A DNA stretch of 63,077 nucleotides from DATLWN01 sp964422615 (GTDB lineage Bacteria; Pseudomonadota; Zetaproteobacteria; Mariprofundales; Mariprofundaceae): contig CAYRBJ010000009.1 in assembly GCA_964422615.1 (NCBI GenBank), positions 1 to 63,077 of the forward strand. Reading direction: 5' to 3'. The position numbers and the translations under genes were made by a program. The notes below the pieces were generated by a model, which saw only the letters and a list, made by a program, of their open reading frames with translations, searched no databases and was not told where the DNA came from. Positions 17,184-26,917 of this stretch are shown in pieces; positions within the stretch are counted from its first letter, which is position 1, and each line of letters opens with the position of its first letter.

Positions 17184-17966
17184 TTACAGCTGGGAATCCC
17201 CGTCCGCCAGCAGGCCCAGAAAGGCACGGTGAAGCTGTGCATTGGTGGCCAGCACATCACCCCGTGCCAGGTCCACGCTGTCGCCGGCAAGGTCGGTAAC
17301 CATCCCTCCCGCCTCCTGCACCAACAGCACGCCTGCCGCGATATCCCATGCTCCGAGACCGGCTTCCCAGTAGGCATCCAGTCGGCCGCTGGCCACATAG
17401 GCCAGATCCAGCGCCGCCGAACCACCCCGGCGATAGCCTTCCGTGGCACGCATGCAGGCATCCATGCGCCGCTGGAACACATCGATCTGCTCCCGGCGGT
17501 AGGAAGGTAGTCCGGAGGCAAACAGCGCATGCGCCACGCGGCCCTCGGAAGTCACACGCAGCCGCTGGCGGTTCAGAAAGGCCCCACCGCCGTTCTGGGC
17601 CTCGAAGGTTTCGTTGCGCATCGGATCATGTACCACCGCCAACAAAGGGCGCCCCTCCTTCCAGGCCGAGATCGACACCGCAAAATGGGGATAGCCATGC
17701 ACGAAGTTCGTCGTGCCGTCGAGCGGGTCGACATACCATTGCACTGTGGCCTCGGGGTTGAGGCGACCCGATTCCTCGGCCACGATGCCATGCGTCGGAT
17801 AATGCTTGCGAATATCATGCACGATGGCTGCCTCGGCCCGCTGGTCGACATCCGTCACATAATCCCTGTCGCTCTTCTGGCGCACGTTCATTTTATCTCG
17901 CTCGTCGAAGGCGCGGGCAATCATATCCCCCGCCCGGCGTGCGGCACGGACAGCCACATATAGCAC
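17184..17966 (-). CDS. suhB: inositol monophosphatase family protein, SuhB-like
   Basis: Mg2+-dependent phosphatase; the enterobacterial homologue also joins the rRNA antitermination complex. 260 residues with all metal-site motifs: GIVAEESG, WYVDPLDGTTNFVHG and GLGAWDIAAGVLLVQEAGG. GTG start with AGGAGT 6 nt upstream. Convergent with the LptG-like gene (2-nt gap). Substrate cannot be read from sequence. Confidence 0.93.
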   Translation of the reverse strand: MLYVAVRAARRAGDMIARAFDERDKMNVRQKSDRDYVTDVDQRAEAAIVHDIRKHYPTHGIVAEESGRLNPEATVQWYVDPLDGTTNFVHGYPHFAVSISAWKEGRPLLAVVHDPMRNETFEAQNGGGAFLNRQRLRVTSEGRVAHALFASGLPSYRREQIDVFQRRMDACMRATEGYRRGGSAALDLAYVASGRLDAYWEAGLGAWDIAAGVLLVQEAGGMVTDLAGDSVDLARGDVLATNAQLHRAFLGLLADGDSQL

Positions 17967-18122
17967 GTCGACACTCCTGTTATTGAAAAGAACCCGTTCG
18001 GAATGGCGAACGGTAGCATATTCGTTCCGTTCATGCCGCCATCCAAATAGTGGTGGTGTGCCGCGTTTGCTGTGCTAACCTGTAACGGGGGAAGGAGGGA
18101 AAGCATTGGGGGGGGCAGGCGT

Positions 18123-20249
18123 GTGAAGCCAATCGATCGATCGGGGTTTTTTGGCAAGTTGCCTCTGGGCAGCCATGTTGGTACCCAAGTCCGTCTGGCG
18201 TGGTTACGCATGCTCATGGCAGCCCTGGGAATTGGCTATCTGTATCTGCATGGGCCGTTCTTCGATATCTATGCCACCCCGTTTCTGGCCACTTTCGGTC
18301 TGTATCTCCTTTACAATCTCTACATCATCTATTCCATTCGCCGCTATCCCGTTTCGCCCGGCCGTTTGCTGGTGTCACCGATCCTGGATGCCTATCTCGT
18401 CAGCTTCGGCCTGGTAATCGACGGCGGCAATATCAGCGGTCTGAGCCTGATCTACCTGGTCATCATCCTTGGCAACGCCTTCCGCTACGGCAACATGATG
18501 ATGCTCTATACCCAGGCTCTGTGCCTGGCCGGGCTGGTGGGCGCAGCCATCCTGAGCCTGCAGCAATTGCAGACCAATACCATCTGGTCCCTGCTCGGAT
18601 TCCAGGCAGCTGCCCTGTTGCTGCTGCCGCCCTATGCCATGTCGCTCGCCTACCGTTTTTCAACGGCGCGCCATGCGCCGGAACAGGCGGAACAGAACAT
18701 GCCCGCCTTGCTCGATCTCGCCCCACTGCCCATGTTCACCTACCATCTCGATGCGCAAGGCTCTCCCCGCATTCTGCATGCCAATGCCGCCCTACAGGCA
18801 GTTTGCCGTGATCCCATTGACCGCCTGGTCAATGAACAGGTGGACATGCTGGCCCTGCCCGAAGATGGCGGGATCATCGTCAGCGAATGCCGCCAAGCCT
18901 TGCAGCAGAAGGCCAGCGCATCTTCCCGATTCTATATACGCGGACGCAATGCATCCGACAAACTACTGAACCTGACAGGGGAGGTGGCCCGGGTTCGCTG
19001 GCAATCCCAGTGGATTGGCTTGTGCTTCCTGATTGACACCAGCGAACAATCCCAACATACCGCCTACGAAAACAGCTTCGTGTCCGGCATTGTCCATGAC
19101 CTGCGCAATCTCCTGACCGGCATCATCGGCCAGGCGGAAATCGTGCAAATGGACATTCAGGATACGACCCTGAAGCAGCGACTCGACCCGGTCATCGAAG
19201 CTGGCGAACGCGGCGCAGACATGACGGCCCGATTGCTGGATCTCAGCGGCTTGCGCCCCGTCCCCAAACGGGGACAGCCCCAAGCCACGGACATCCATGC
19301 CTCACTGGAAAAAATGATCGACCTCGTGAGGCTGCAGTTGCCGGAAAAGGTGGCGCTCACCTGCCATGCCGATCCCGATCTGTCCACACCCGGCATCCAG
19401 ATCTCCGAACTGGAACAGATCATCATGAACCTGATCCAGAATGCCTATCAGGCGATCCCCGATACTGGTTCCATCGATGTCAGCATCACGGCCGCGGCCG
19501 ATAGCAGCCCTGCCGGCATCGTCATCCGGGTCAAGGATACCGGAAGCGGCATCGCCAGTGAAAATCTTGATAAGATTTTCGCCACATTCTGGACCACGCG
19601 CAAAGACCGGGGTAACACCGGTCTGGGGCTGTCCGTGGTCAGGCAGATCGTGCAACGCCACCAGGGCCACATCGACGTGCAATCGACTCCGGAACAAGGC
19701 AGCGAGTTCACCGTGCATCTGCCCACCGATACGCAAGCATCGCAACAGTCCGGCGCGACCAGCCAGAATTCAGCGGAAAGCGGGGCAGTCCAGAATACGG
19801 ACGAAGCGGTCCCTACCACCCCGTGGCGCATCCTGCTCGTGGACGACAGCCCGGTGGTGCTGAAGGTGCATCAGGCCATGCTGACGCGCATGGGACACCG
19901 GGTGGTGGCCGTTCCAGATGCCCAGACCGCGCTCACCTACTTCGAGCAGCCGGAGAGCGATAGCTTCGACCTGATCCTGACCGATTACATGATGCCGGGC
20001 ATGAATGGACTGCAGCTGATCCGCCAGTTGCGCAATCTCGGCGTACATTTGCCGATCATGGTGATCACGGCCTACGGCGAGGAGGATCGCCTGCATCAGC
20101 TTCCAAATCTCGGCGCCGGCGTCATCCACAAGCCGGTCAGCTACCGGGCCCTTTCCGCCCATATCGCCGCCATTCAAACAAGCCGGGGAACACGGCCGAC
20201 TCAGCCGGTGCAATCACCGATCAATTCCGATGCCCAAAAGTCTGCATAG
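18123..20249 (+). CDS. membrane hybrid sensor histidine kinase with C-terminal receiver
   Basis: About 708 residues from GTG 18123; an in-frame GTG at 18072 is also possible and GGAGG at 18094 leaves the start open. Layout: six membrane helices (to about 190), a PAS-like domain, the phosphoacceptor helix FVSGIVHDLRNLLTGIIGQA, an ATPase domain (IIMNLIQNAYQAI, VKDTGSGIA, GLGLSVVRQIV) and a receiver (ILLVDDSP, phosphoacceptor Asp in LILTDYMMPGMNG, Lys in GVIHKPVSY). There is no output domain and no adjacent response regulator. The membrane part recalls PilS/RpfC-type sensors. Its last 49 nt overlap the end of truA on the other strand. Confidence 0.88.
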   Translation: MKPIDRSGFFGKLPLGSHVGTQVRLAWLRMLMAALGIGYLYLHGPFFDIYATPFLATFGLYLLYNLYIIYSIRRYPVSPGRLLVSPILDAYLVSFGLVIDGGNISGLSLIYLVIILGNAFRYGNMMMLYTQALCLAGLVGAAILSLQQLQTNTIWSLLGFQAAALLLLPPYAMSLAYRFSTARHAPEQAEQNMPALLDLAPLPMFTYHLDAQGSPRILHANAALQAVCRDPIDRLVNEQVDMLALPEDGGIIVSECRQALQQKASASSRFYIRGRNASDKLLNLTGEVARVRWQSQWIGLCFLIDTSEQSQHTAYENSFVSGIVHDLRNLLTGIIGQAEIVQMDIQDTTLKQRLDPVIEAGERGADMTARLLDLSGLRPVPKRGQPQATDIHASLEKMIDLVRLQLPEKVALTCHADPDLSTPGIQISELEQIIMNLIQNAYQAIPDTGSIDVSITAAADSSPAGIVIRVKDTGSGIASENLDKIFATFWTTRKDRGNTGLGLSVVRQIVQRHQGHIDVQSTPEQGSEFTVHLPTDTQASQQSGATSQNSAESGAVQNTDEAVPTTPWRILLVDDSPVVLKVHQAMLTRMGHRVVAVPDAQTALTYFEQPESDSFDLILTDYMMPGMNGLQLIRQLRNLGVHLPIMVITAYGEEDRLHQLPNLGAGVIHKPVSYRALSAHIAAIQTSRGTRPTQPVQSPINSDAQKSA

Positions 20250-21007
20250 CCGGCATCAAGAAAATACAATCCGTGGGCCGGAGCCGTTGCCGCCCCTTGT
20301 CCCCGGTCTTTGGATTCAAGCAGGGTTCGGATGTCTTGCGGCTGCCAGTCCCCCACCCCGACCCTGACCAGTCCACCGACGATATTACGTACCATATGGT
20401 ACAAAAAAGCGTTGGCACGTACTTCGATCGAAACCACCCATCCATCCCGTTCGACATGCATATGCTTCACATCCCTGACAGCCGAATGTGCCTGACACCC
20501 CGCAGCACGAAACGCGCTGAAATCGTGCTCACCGACCAACAAGGCAGTCGCCTCATTCATCGCATCGGTGGACAAGGTGCGCGGCATCCACCAGTGCCGC
20601 CAGGCATGCAACGCCGAGGCTGTCGGCCGGTTCCATATCCGGTAACGATAAGCCCGTTCAAGGCAATCAAATCGGGCATGGAAATGCTCATGCACACCAC
20701 GGACCCCCACCACCCGCAGTGACGGAGGCAGATGCTGGTTAACCCCGTGCATATACGCCCTCGGAGATCGCCGGCAGCGCGCAGCATTGACATCCGCATG
20801 CACCAGCAATGCCTCGGCATGGACGCCTGCATCAGTGCGTCCGGCTGCCACCGCCCGGCAATCTCTGCCATCGATAGCCTGCAGGGCCTGTTCAAGACAT
20901 TCCTGCACGGAGCGACCGTCCCTCTGTCTTTGCCATCCGTTGAACTGCGTGCCGTCGAATTCGAGAACCAGCGCGATGCGCCGGCTTGCGGACGGATATG
21001 TGCTCAC
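20201..21007 (-). CDS. truA: tRNA pseudouridine(38-40) synthase
   Basis: Converts uridines 38-40 of the tRNA anticodon arm to pseudouridine. 268 residues from GTG 21007, whose GTGA overlaps the stop of the EcfT-like gene; this length fits TruA, whereas the frame is open far upstream only as an artefact. The catalytic Asp is in AAGRTDAGVHAEALLVHADV. FDGTQFNGWQRQ at the start and MVRNIVGGLVRVGVG near the end are family hallmarks. The 3' end overlaps the convergent hybrid kinase gene. Confidence 0.94.
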   Translation of the reverse strand: MSTYPSASRRIALVLEFDGTQFNGWQRQRDGRSVQECLEQALQAIDGRDCRAVAAGRTDAGVHAEALLVHADVNAARCRRSPRAYMHGVNQHLPPSLRVVGVRGVHEHFHARFDCLERAYRYRIWNRPTASALHAWRHWWMPRTLSTDAMNEATALLVGEHDFSAFRAAGCQAHSAVRDVKHMHVERDGWVVSIEVRANAFLYHMVRNIVGGLVRVGVGDWQPQDIRTLLESKDRGQGAATAPAHGLYFLDAGYADFWASELIGDCTG

Positions 21008-21753
21008 CGGCCAACCATGGCCGTGGCCAGCATGCCTGTACCGATCAGTACCATCACCAGGGTAGCCGACCATGCCTGGATGGATGCGTCCATGATGGAA
21101 AAAGGGCGGGGAAACGTCGTGCCACTGGGCCAGCGCAACCACAGGGCATCGGCCTGCATGCGAGACACTGACATGCACTGGCGCAGAACTGCCGCCAGGG
21201 TCGGTGCCAGTTCGCGCCAGGTCCCGCGCCGGCGCCACTGGCGCGCCAGGCCCTGGGTCCGCCATCGCACCTGCCGAGCCAGCGGGCTCAGCAGCAACAG
21301 GTACGGTTGCAGGCGCCTGCCGCCACACGCCGAGGTCAAGGCCATCCACTCCTGCAGGGAAATAAGTCGGGAAAAGAGCATGGCGGAAAAATACATCAGC
21401 GCCAGATGCAGGCTCAGCCAGCCGCCTCGTTCCAACCCCTCCGCACTGATATCTCCGAATCGTCCGAGTGACACCAGGATCCGACCCGGTGTCAGCCACA
21501 TGTGCAATACCAGAATGGGGAGAATCAGAAAGGCCAGAACTTTGAGCGCCCGCATGACAACCACAGCCGGCGTACCCATGGCGAGTAGCAACACGAGCAC
21601 AGAGCCGAGAAGGACAAGGGCATGCGCCATCGAGGCGGAACCGAGCCCTGCGCCCAGGCAGGCGATACCGACAAACAACCGCGCTGCGGGGTAGCTTCGC
21701 CATATATAGCCCGCGCAGCGCATGCGCAGGGTGAAAAAACGGCTCACATCCAC
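21004..21753 (-). CDS. EcfT/CbiQ-like transmembrane protein
   Basis: 249 residues with four to five membrane helices in the first half (HALVLLGSVLVLLLAMG, LAFLILPILVLHMW) and a basic amphipathic stretch (QVRWRTQGLARQWRRRG) like the coupling region of ECF-transporter T components, then a C-terminal helix. No ECF ATPase or substrate-binding subunit is nearby, so it is either an orphan T component or a different protein of the same fold. It sits between fimV and truA. The start (GTG 21753) is weakly supported; ATG 21723 is possible. Confidence 0.65.
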   Translation of the reverse strand: MDVSRFFTLRMRCAGYIWRSYPAARLFVGIACLGAGLGSASMAHALVLLGSVLVLLLAMGTPAVVVMRALKVLAFLILPILVLHMWLTPGRILVSLGRFGDISAEGLERGGWLSLHLALMYFSAMLFSRLISLQEWMALTSACGGRRLQPYLLLLSPLARQVRWRTQGLARQWRRRGTWRELAPTLAAVLRQCMSVSRMQADALWLRWPSGTTFPRPFSIMDASIQAWSATLVMVLIGTGMLATAMVGR

Positions 21754-21786
21754 ATCACCGAAAGCTCAAAATGATCGCAGAAGCGG

Positions 21787-24681
21787 TCAGTCTTTCTTAC
21801 CGCCGCTATCCTTTTCACTCTCGTCGGCAAATTCGCTGAGCAGATCATCCAGTTTCTGGGTTTTGTCAAAATCCTCACCGATATCCAGCAGCAGCCCGGA
21901 TCCGCTCGCCTCGTCCTCGTCCGGCAACCCCGCACCCTTCTGCTCCTTCTGCTTATCCGCCGCCTTATCCTCGGATGACTCCGTAGCCTCGTCGGAAACC
22001 TCGAACCTGGTCGAGATGTCGAATGACGGCTCCTCATCGGACTCCACGTCTTCTACGAGCATGGAAGAGGTACGAATGGTGCTGCTGAACTCGTCATCAG
22101 CTGCCGGTTCCTTCGCTTTCTCTTCCTGAATCTGGTCAAAATCGAGGTTCCCGAGGTCGATACCGCCATCCATTGCCGGCGTAGCAGCTGCCTCAGGCGC
22201 TGCTGCTTGCACGGGCTTTTGTTCCTCCTCGGCGGCCGGAGCCTCCGGCTCGGAAGTGCTCTCCGTTGCCGATTCCGCCAGCAAATCCTCGGTGTTGGTT
22301 TCAGCGATCGTTTCCTCTTGCTCCATGTCTTCCACCGATGTTTCCTGCGACCAGTCGATGGCCACCGTCTTTTCAAGATCGCTTGTGTCCACGAATGAGG
22401 AGGCGCGGCTTTCCCCGCCCTCTTCAGGGCCGGTATCGGTGTCGGGAATCTCGAAGTCGGACAGGTCGAAATCCTTGTCACTGGGGGTCAGCATCTCTGC
22501 CGGTTCTGCCGACTCACCGCTTTCCTCCGCGGCAGAGGGAGCAACCGGTGGTATTTCTTCGTCAGCCCCCTGCTGCTGCACCACCTCGTTCTGAGCCTCC
22601 TGCAGCGAGGTTTCCGTATCCTCGAATTCAGGCCACTCGATATCCAGATCGTCGAGCCCGCCACCCGCTTCAGCTTCGGTCTCTGCCGTAGGTGATACCT
22701 CGGGCAACTCGGTCTCAGACGATGCCTCCGACGCCCCGTCACCCATCTCCGGCAACTCGTCCATTTCCTCGGCCATGGTCGGTGGCAACGTATCCGCAAA
22801 TGCGTCCACGATCTGATCCAGATTGGCTACCGCTTCCTCGAACCGCTGCAGGGATCCGCCACCCAGGGACTGCCGCCCCTTAGCAATGGCTTCGTCCAGA
22901 GCCGCCTGATCGTTCTTCGCCTTGAGCACCTGCACCAGCTTGATATGGGCGTCGGCATTATGGGGATCGAGCTTCAGCGCCATCTTCACCTGCTGGATCG
23001 CCTCATCCTCCATGCCATAGCGCAGGTAAACGTCCGCTTCGGCCAGGTAATCGACGTTCGGATTCGGTTCCTCTTCGATTTCCTGTTCGAACGGCTCCAT
23101 CTTGCCGGTATCCTCATCGGTCAGGTCGGGAATCGAATCGGTGAACTCCTTGGTGACGTCCTCCGAACTCATCTGCATGGTTTTGGTGCTGTCGAAATCC
23201 GGTACCTCCTCAACGTCGATTTCCGGTGCTTCTTCAAACATGTCAGCATGGCTCTCGGCATGGCGCTGCTGCGGCTCGGCCATGGTGGGGGCCACGGGAA
23301 GCTGCGGCTCAGCATCCAACCCCGCATATTCCGTCGCCGGATGCGAGGGTTCCCGCCGCATCAGATAGCCGACGACCAGCAGCAACAGCACAATCACGGC
23401 AAGCAGGCCATAGGTCAGCAAGCCCATGGGTGACGGCTGCGCCTTTGCCTGCTGCAGAGCCTGGTCGCGCTGGGCCTGCAGACGTGCCAACTGAATCTGC
23501 AGCTTCTTGACCTTGGCATTCGCCGCAGCGGCAGCCGCAGCGTCCGAACTGGTAGAAGCATCGGCAAGCTGCTTCTGGGTCGATGTCAACTGGCCCTGCA
23601 GTTTACTGTTCTGTTGCTTAAGCTGTTGCAACTGCTGTTGCAGCATGTTCAGCTTCTTCGTCTGCACAACGTTCCCAGCGGTACCCGATGTTCCTTGATG
23701 GGTGGACTGCGCAATGCCTTGCCGACCCTGGGATGTCATTGGTGCAGAGGCAACGCCGCTGGCCCTCTCACCCACACGCACGCGCTTGCTGTAACGATTC
23801 TTCTGCGCCTCGGCCACTGCCGCATATTTGGGCTGCTTGATCAGCTGTTTCCATACCCTTTCCTGCCGGGCAAGGAAATCACGCGCCTGCCTCGGCGTGT
23901 GCTGATCCACCTCGGCTGCCGTCGGCACATCCAAAAAGGTGCCGGCCCTGATCAGATTGATATTGTCATGATCGAACTTGGCCCGGTTCTTCTCGAAGAT
24001 GGCCATCATCACCTGCTGACGGGTGTAGCGCTTACCGATCTGCAGGCGTTCGGCCACCGTCGTAATGGTATCGCCATACACCATCGGGCCGTAGCGTGAG
24101 GTACGGGCCCAGCCGTCAAACGGCGTGAACGTTGAACCCGGCAGCTTGGTTGCCGGTTCGGTTGTAGGCTTGGCTGTGACCACCGTTGTCGTCACCGGCG
24201 CGGACATCTGGGATGACGCGATCGGGATCTGGCGTTGGCCTTGTTTGATCGTTGGCAGCGCTTTCATGCGTTTGGGCCTGGCCATCTGGGGAATATCCAG
24301 GAATATCGGAAATTTCTTGAAATGCGTCGCCCGTTCATAACGGAGCTTGAGCACCAGATTGAAGAACGGGGCCTCGATGCCCGAATCGGAACTCAGCACC
24401 ACCCGCGGCCCGCGCTTGTCGGTTTTCACATCGGCGGTGATATTGTTCAGAGCCGGATCTCGATACACCTCGAGGATGCGGTAATCGGCGGGGGAGGCAA
24501 TCTGGACATAGACATTGGAGATGCTCTCGCCGGGATCCAGCCGCAGCGGCACCTCCGCATAGAATGGTTCACCGAGATGGCTGGCAACATCGATCTTGCC
24601 CAGCGATACCGCCCACGCGCTCGTGGCCGATAATACCCAGGCTGCCAAAACCAGGAGTCCTAGCGCCATCTTGTTACGCAT
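21787..24681 (-). CDS. fimV: FimV family pilus assembly/polar hub protein
   Basis: Inner-membrane protein that links peptidoglycan to polar machinery and type IV pilus function in pseudomonads. 964 residues from ATG 24681, preceded by GGAGGAGG. Signal peptide (ALGLLVLAAWVLSATSAWA), FimV N-terminal domain (SLGKIDVASHLGEPFYAEVP), LysM-like segment (YGDTITTVAERLQ), coiled coil rich in Gln/Lys/Leu, one membrane helix (LLTYGLLAVIVLLLLVVGYL), then a very acidic cytoplasmic tail with a TPR-like unit (EADVYLRYGMEDEAIQQVKM). Neighbour order leuB-asd-fimV-truA matches proteobacteria. Confidence 0.92.
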   Translation of the reverse strand: MRNKMALGLLVLAAWVLSATSAWAVSLGKIDVASHLGEPFYAEVPLRLDPGESISNVYVQIASPADYRILEVYRDPALNNITADVKTDKRGPRVVLSSDSGIEAPFFNLVLKLRYERATHFKKFPIFLDIPQMARPKRMKALPTIKQGQRQIPIASSQMSAPVTTTVVTAKPTTEPATKLPGSTFTPFDGWARTSRYGPMVYGDTITTVAERLQIGKRYTRQQVMMAIFEKNRAKFDHDNINLIRAGTFLDVPTAAEVDQHTPRQARDFLARQERVWKQLIKQPKYAAVAEAQKNRYSKRVRVGERASGVASAPMTSQGRQGIAQSTHQGTSGTAGNVVQTKKLNMLQQQLQQLKQQNSKLQGQLTSTQKQLADASTSSDAAAAAAANAKVKKLQIQLARLQAQRDQALQQAKAQPSPMGLLTYGLLAVIVLLLLVVGYLMRREPSHPATEYAGLDAEPQLPVAPTMAEPQQRHAESHADMFEEAPEIDVEEVPDFDSTKTMQMSSEDVTKEFTDSIPDLTDEDTGKMEPFEQEIEEEPNPNVDYLAEADVYLRYGMEDEAIQQVKMALKLDPHNADAHIKLVQVLKAKNDQAALDEAIAKGRQSLGGGSLQRFEEAVANLDQIVDAFADTLPPTMAEEMDELPEMGDGASEASSETELPEVSPTAETEAEAGGGLDDLDIEWPEFEDTETSLQEAQNEVVQQQGADEEIPPVAPSAAEESGESAEPAEMLTPSDKDFDLSDFEIPDTDTGPEEGGESRASSFVDTSDLEKTVAIDWSQETSVEDMEQEETIAETNTEDLLAESATESTSEPEAPAAEEEQKPVQAAAPEAAATPAMDGGIDLGNLDFDQIQEEKAKEPAADDEFSSTIRTSSMLVEDVESDEEPSFDISTRFEVSDEATESSEDKAADKQKEQKGAGLPDEDEASGSGLLLDIGEDFDKTQKLDDLLSEFADESEKDSGGKKD

Positions 24682-24778
24682 ACCGCCTCCTCCGCCGTAA
24701 GTTGCGATTAAAGCGCCGTTTTTGTCATCATCACACGGCCCCATCCCCCAGTTCACAACAGCGGCGAAAGCATGAACC

Positions 24779-25810
24779 TTAGTGCTTTCCAATCAAAATT
24801 TCCGCTATTTGAACGGCATTTAGAGCCGCACCTTTACGTACATTATCAGCAACTATCCACAAGTTCAAGGTATTGGGCCAGGAATAATCATCCCGGATGC
24901 GGCCAACCCACACCGGATCGGTGCCGGTCGCCTCCATCGGCATCGGATAATCCTCGCCTGACGGATCGTCGACAACACAGATTCCGGGCGCCTCGGCCAA
25001 CAGATCGCGGGCGCGCTCGGCCGTCATCGAGCCATCGAAGCTAATATTGACCGATTCCGCATGTCCGAAGAACACCGGTACACGCACCGTGGTGGCGGAA
25101 ACCGCAATGTTCGCCTCCATGATTTTGCGCGTTTCGTCCATCATCTTGTGCTCTTCCTTGGTATAACCATCCTCCGTGAACACGTCGATCTGCGGCACCA
25201 CATTGAAGGCGATGCGGGCCGGCAGGACATTCACCGCCACCTCCTTGCCGGACAGCAGGTGGCGGGTCTGGTCGGCCAGTTCGTCCATCGCCCGGTTGCC
25301 GGCACCACTGACGGCCTGGTAGGTCGATACCACGACGCGCAGGATCGGCACCGCATCGTGCAGGGGCTTCAGCGCCACCACCATCTGGATCGTCGAGCAG
25401 TTCGGATTGGCAATGATGCGGTTAACCCTGGCCATCTCCAGTGCATGCGCATTGACCTCCGGCACCACCAGCGCCACCTCGGGGTCCATGCGCCAGGCGC
25501 TCGAGTTGTCGATGACATAGCATCCGGCCTCGGCGAAGCGCGGGGCATGCTGCCTGGAGGTGCTGCCGCCGGCCGAGAACAGGGCGATATCCAGGCCTGC
25601 CGGATCGTAGCTCTCGAGATCCTGCACCACGTATTCCCTGCCACGGAACTCGATCCTGGAGCCGGCACTGCGGCTGGATGCCAGCGGCACGATTTCGGAG
25701 ACCGGAAAATCGCGTTCAGCCAGAATTTCAAGCATCACCTTGCCTACGGCACCGGTGGCGCCGACCACCGCTACACGATATCCGTCCTTGTGTGGAAGAA
25801 ATTCATTCAT
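24779..25810 (-). CDS. asd: aspartate-semialdehyde dehydrogenase
   Basis: Reduces aspartyl phosphate to the semialdehyde for lysine/diaminopimelate, threonine and methionine synthesis. 343 residues. The NADPH loop is VAVVGATGAVGKVM, the catalytic Cys lies in NPNCSTIQMVVAL and the substrate His region is VPVFFGHAESVNI. The start at 25810 overlaps the leuB stop as ATGA, with AAAGGT just upstream. Confidence 0.96.
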   Translation of the reverse strand: MNEFLPHKDGYRVAVVGATGAVGKVMLEILAERDFPVSEIVPLASSRSAGSRIEFRGREYVVQDLESYDPAGLDIALFSAGGSTSRQHAPRFAEAGCYVIDNSSAWRMDPEVALVVPEVNAHALEMARVNRIIANPNCSTIQMVVALKPLHDAVPILRVVVSTYQAVSGAGNRAMDELADQTRHLLSGKEVAVNVLPARIAFNVVPQIDVFTEDGYTKEEHKMMDETRKIMEANIAVSATTVRVPVFFGHAESVNISFDGSMTAERARDLLAEAPGICVVDDPSGEDYPMPMEATGTDPVWVGRIRDDYSWPNTLNLWIVADNVRKGAALNAVQIAEILIGKH

Positions 25811-26889
25811 ACCTTTGTCTCCAATGCCTTGCACACCGCCTCGCCCATCGCCGCACAACCGATCGGCGCCTCGCCATGAATCGCTAGATCGGCGGTACGC
25901 ATGCCGGCGTTCAGTGCCTGCTCCACCGCCTGTTCCACCCGTTCGGCCAGATCCGGGCGATCGAGCGAAAAGCGAAGCATCATCGCCACCGACAGGATCG
26001 TTGCCAAGGGATTGGCTACATCCCGACCGGCAATGTCCGGCGCCGAGCCATGGATAGGCTCATACATTGCATGCTGCTCACCGACCGAGGCCGAGGGCAG
26101 CATGCCGATCGAGCCGGTCAGCATCGAAGCCTCGTCGGACAGCACATCGCCGAACAGGTTTGACGTCACCAGCACATCGAACTGCCGCGGATTGCGGATC
26201 AGCTGCATGGCGGCGTTATCGACATACATGTGTGTCAGTTCGACATCCGCAAACTCGGCCTGATGCAGCTCACCGATCACCTCCCGCCACAGCTCGCTGG
26301 TTTCCAGCACATTGGCCTTGTCCACGCTGCATACACGCCCACTGCGCAGGCGTGCTGCCTCGAAGGCCTTGCGTCCGATACGCCGGATCTCGCTTTCGCT
26401 GTAGGTAGCGGTATTGAAACCGCGGCGTTCACCGCCCGTGGTCTCGATGCCGCGCGGCTGGCCGAAATAGATACCCCCGACCAGTTCGCGCACCACCAGG
26501 ATGTCAACGCCCCGCACCACATCCGGTTTCAGCGTCGATGCATCCAGCAACTGGTCATACACCTTCGCCGGCCGGTAATTGGCAAACAATCCCAACTCCG
26601 CGCGTAATCTTAGCAGGCCGGCCTCCGGGCGTTGCGACTTGGCCAACCGTTCCCACTGCGGGCCACCGACGGCCCCCAACAGTACCGCATCGGCCTGCCG
26701 GCACAGTTCCAGCGTTGCCTCTGGCAGGGGATTGCCCGCCGCCTCGAAACCGGCTCCGCCGACCGGTGCCTCCTCCCAACTAGCATCAAGGCCGAAATCC
26801 CGATTCAATACCGCCAGTAACCGGCATGCCTCGTGCACGATTTCCGGACCGATGCCGTCCCCCGGCAATACCGCAATCCTCAAAGCCAT
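25807..26889 (-). CDS. leuB: 3-isopropylmalate dehydrogenase
   Basis: NAD-dependent oxidative decarboxylase of leucine synthesis. 360 residues: IAVLPGDGIGPEIV at the start, the substrate-binding RLRAELGLFANYRP loop, VDKANVLETSELWREV and GSAPDIAGRDVANPLATILS. GGAGAG lies upstream of the ATG. leuC and leuD are not in the window. Couples translationally to asd. Confidence 0.96.
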   Translation of the reverse strand: MALRIAVLPGDGIGPEIVHEACRLLAVLNRDFGLDASWEEAPVGGAGFEAAGNPLPEATLELCRQADAVLLGAVGGPQWERLAKSQRPEAGLLRLRAELGLFANYRPAKVYDQLLDASTLKPDVVRGVDILVVRELVGGIYFGQPRGIETTGGERRGFNTATYSESEIRRIGRKAFEAARLRSGRVCSVDKANVLETSELWREVIGELHQAEFADVELTHMYVDNAAMQLIRNPRQFDVLVTSNLFGDVLSDEASMLTGSIGMLPSASVGEQHAMYEPIHGSAPDIAGRDVANPLATILSVAMMLRFSLDRPDLAERVEQAVEQALNAGMRTADLAIHGEAPIGCAAMGEAVCKALETKV

Positions 26890-26917
26890 TGCTCTCTCCT
26901 TTGCTGCCCCGACCGAC

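Noticed and set aside
20201..21703. A 500-codon open frame containing truA
   Set aside because: The first 230 codons are a shadow of the EcfT-like gene; TruA length and motifs begin at GTG 21007.
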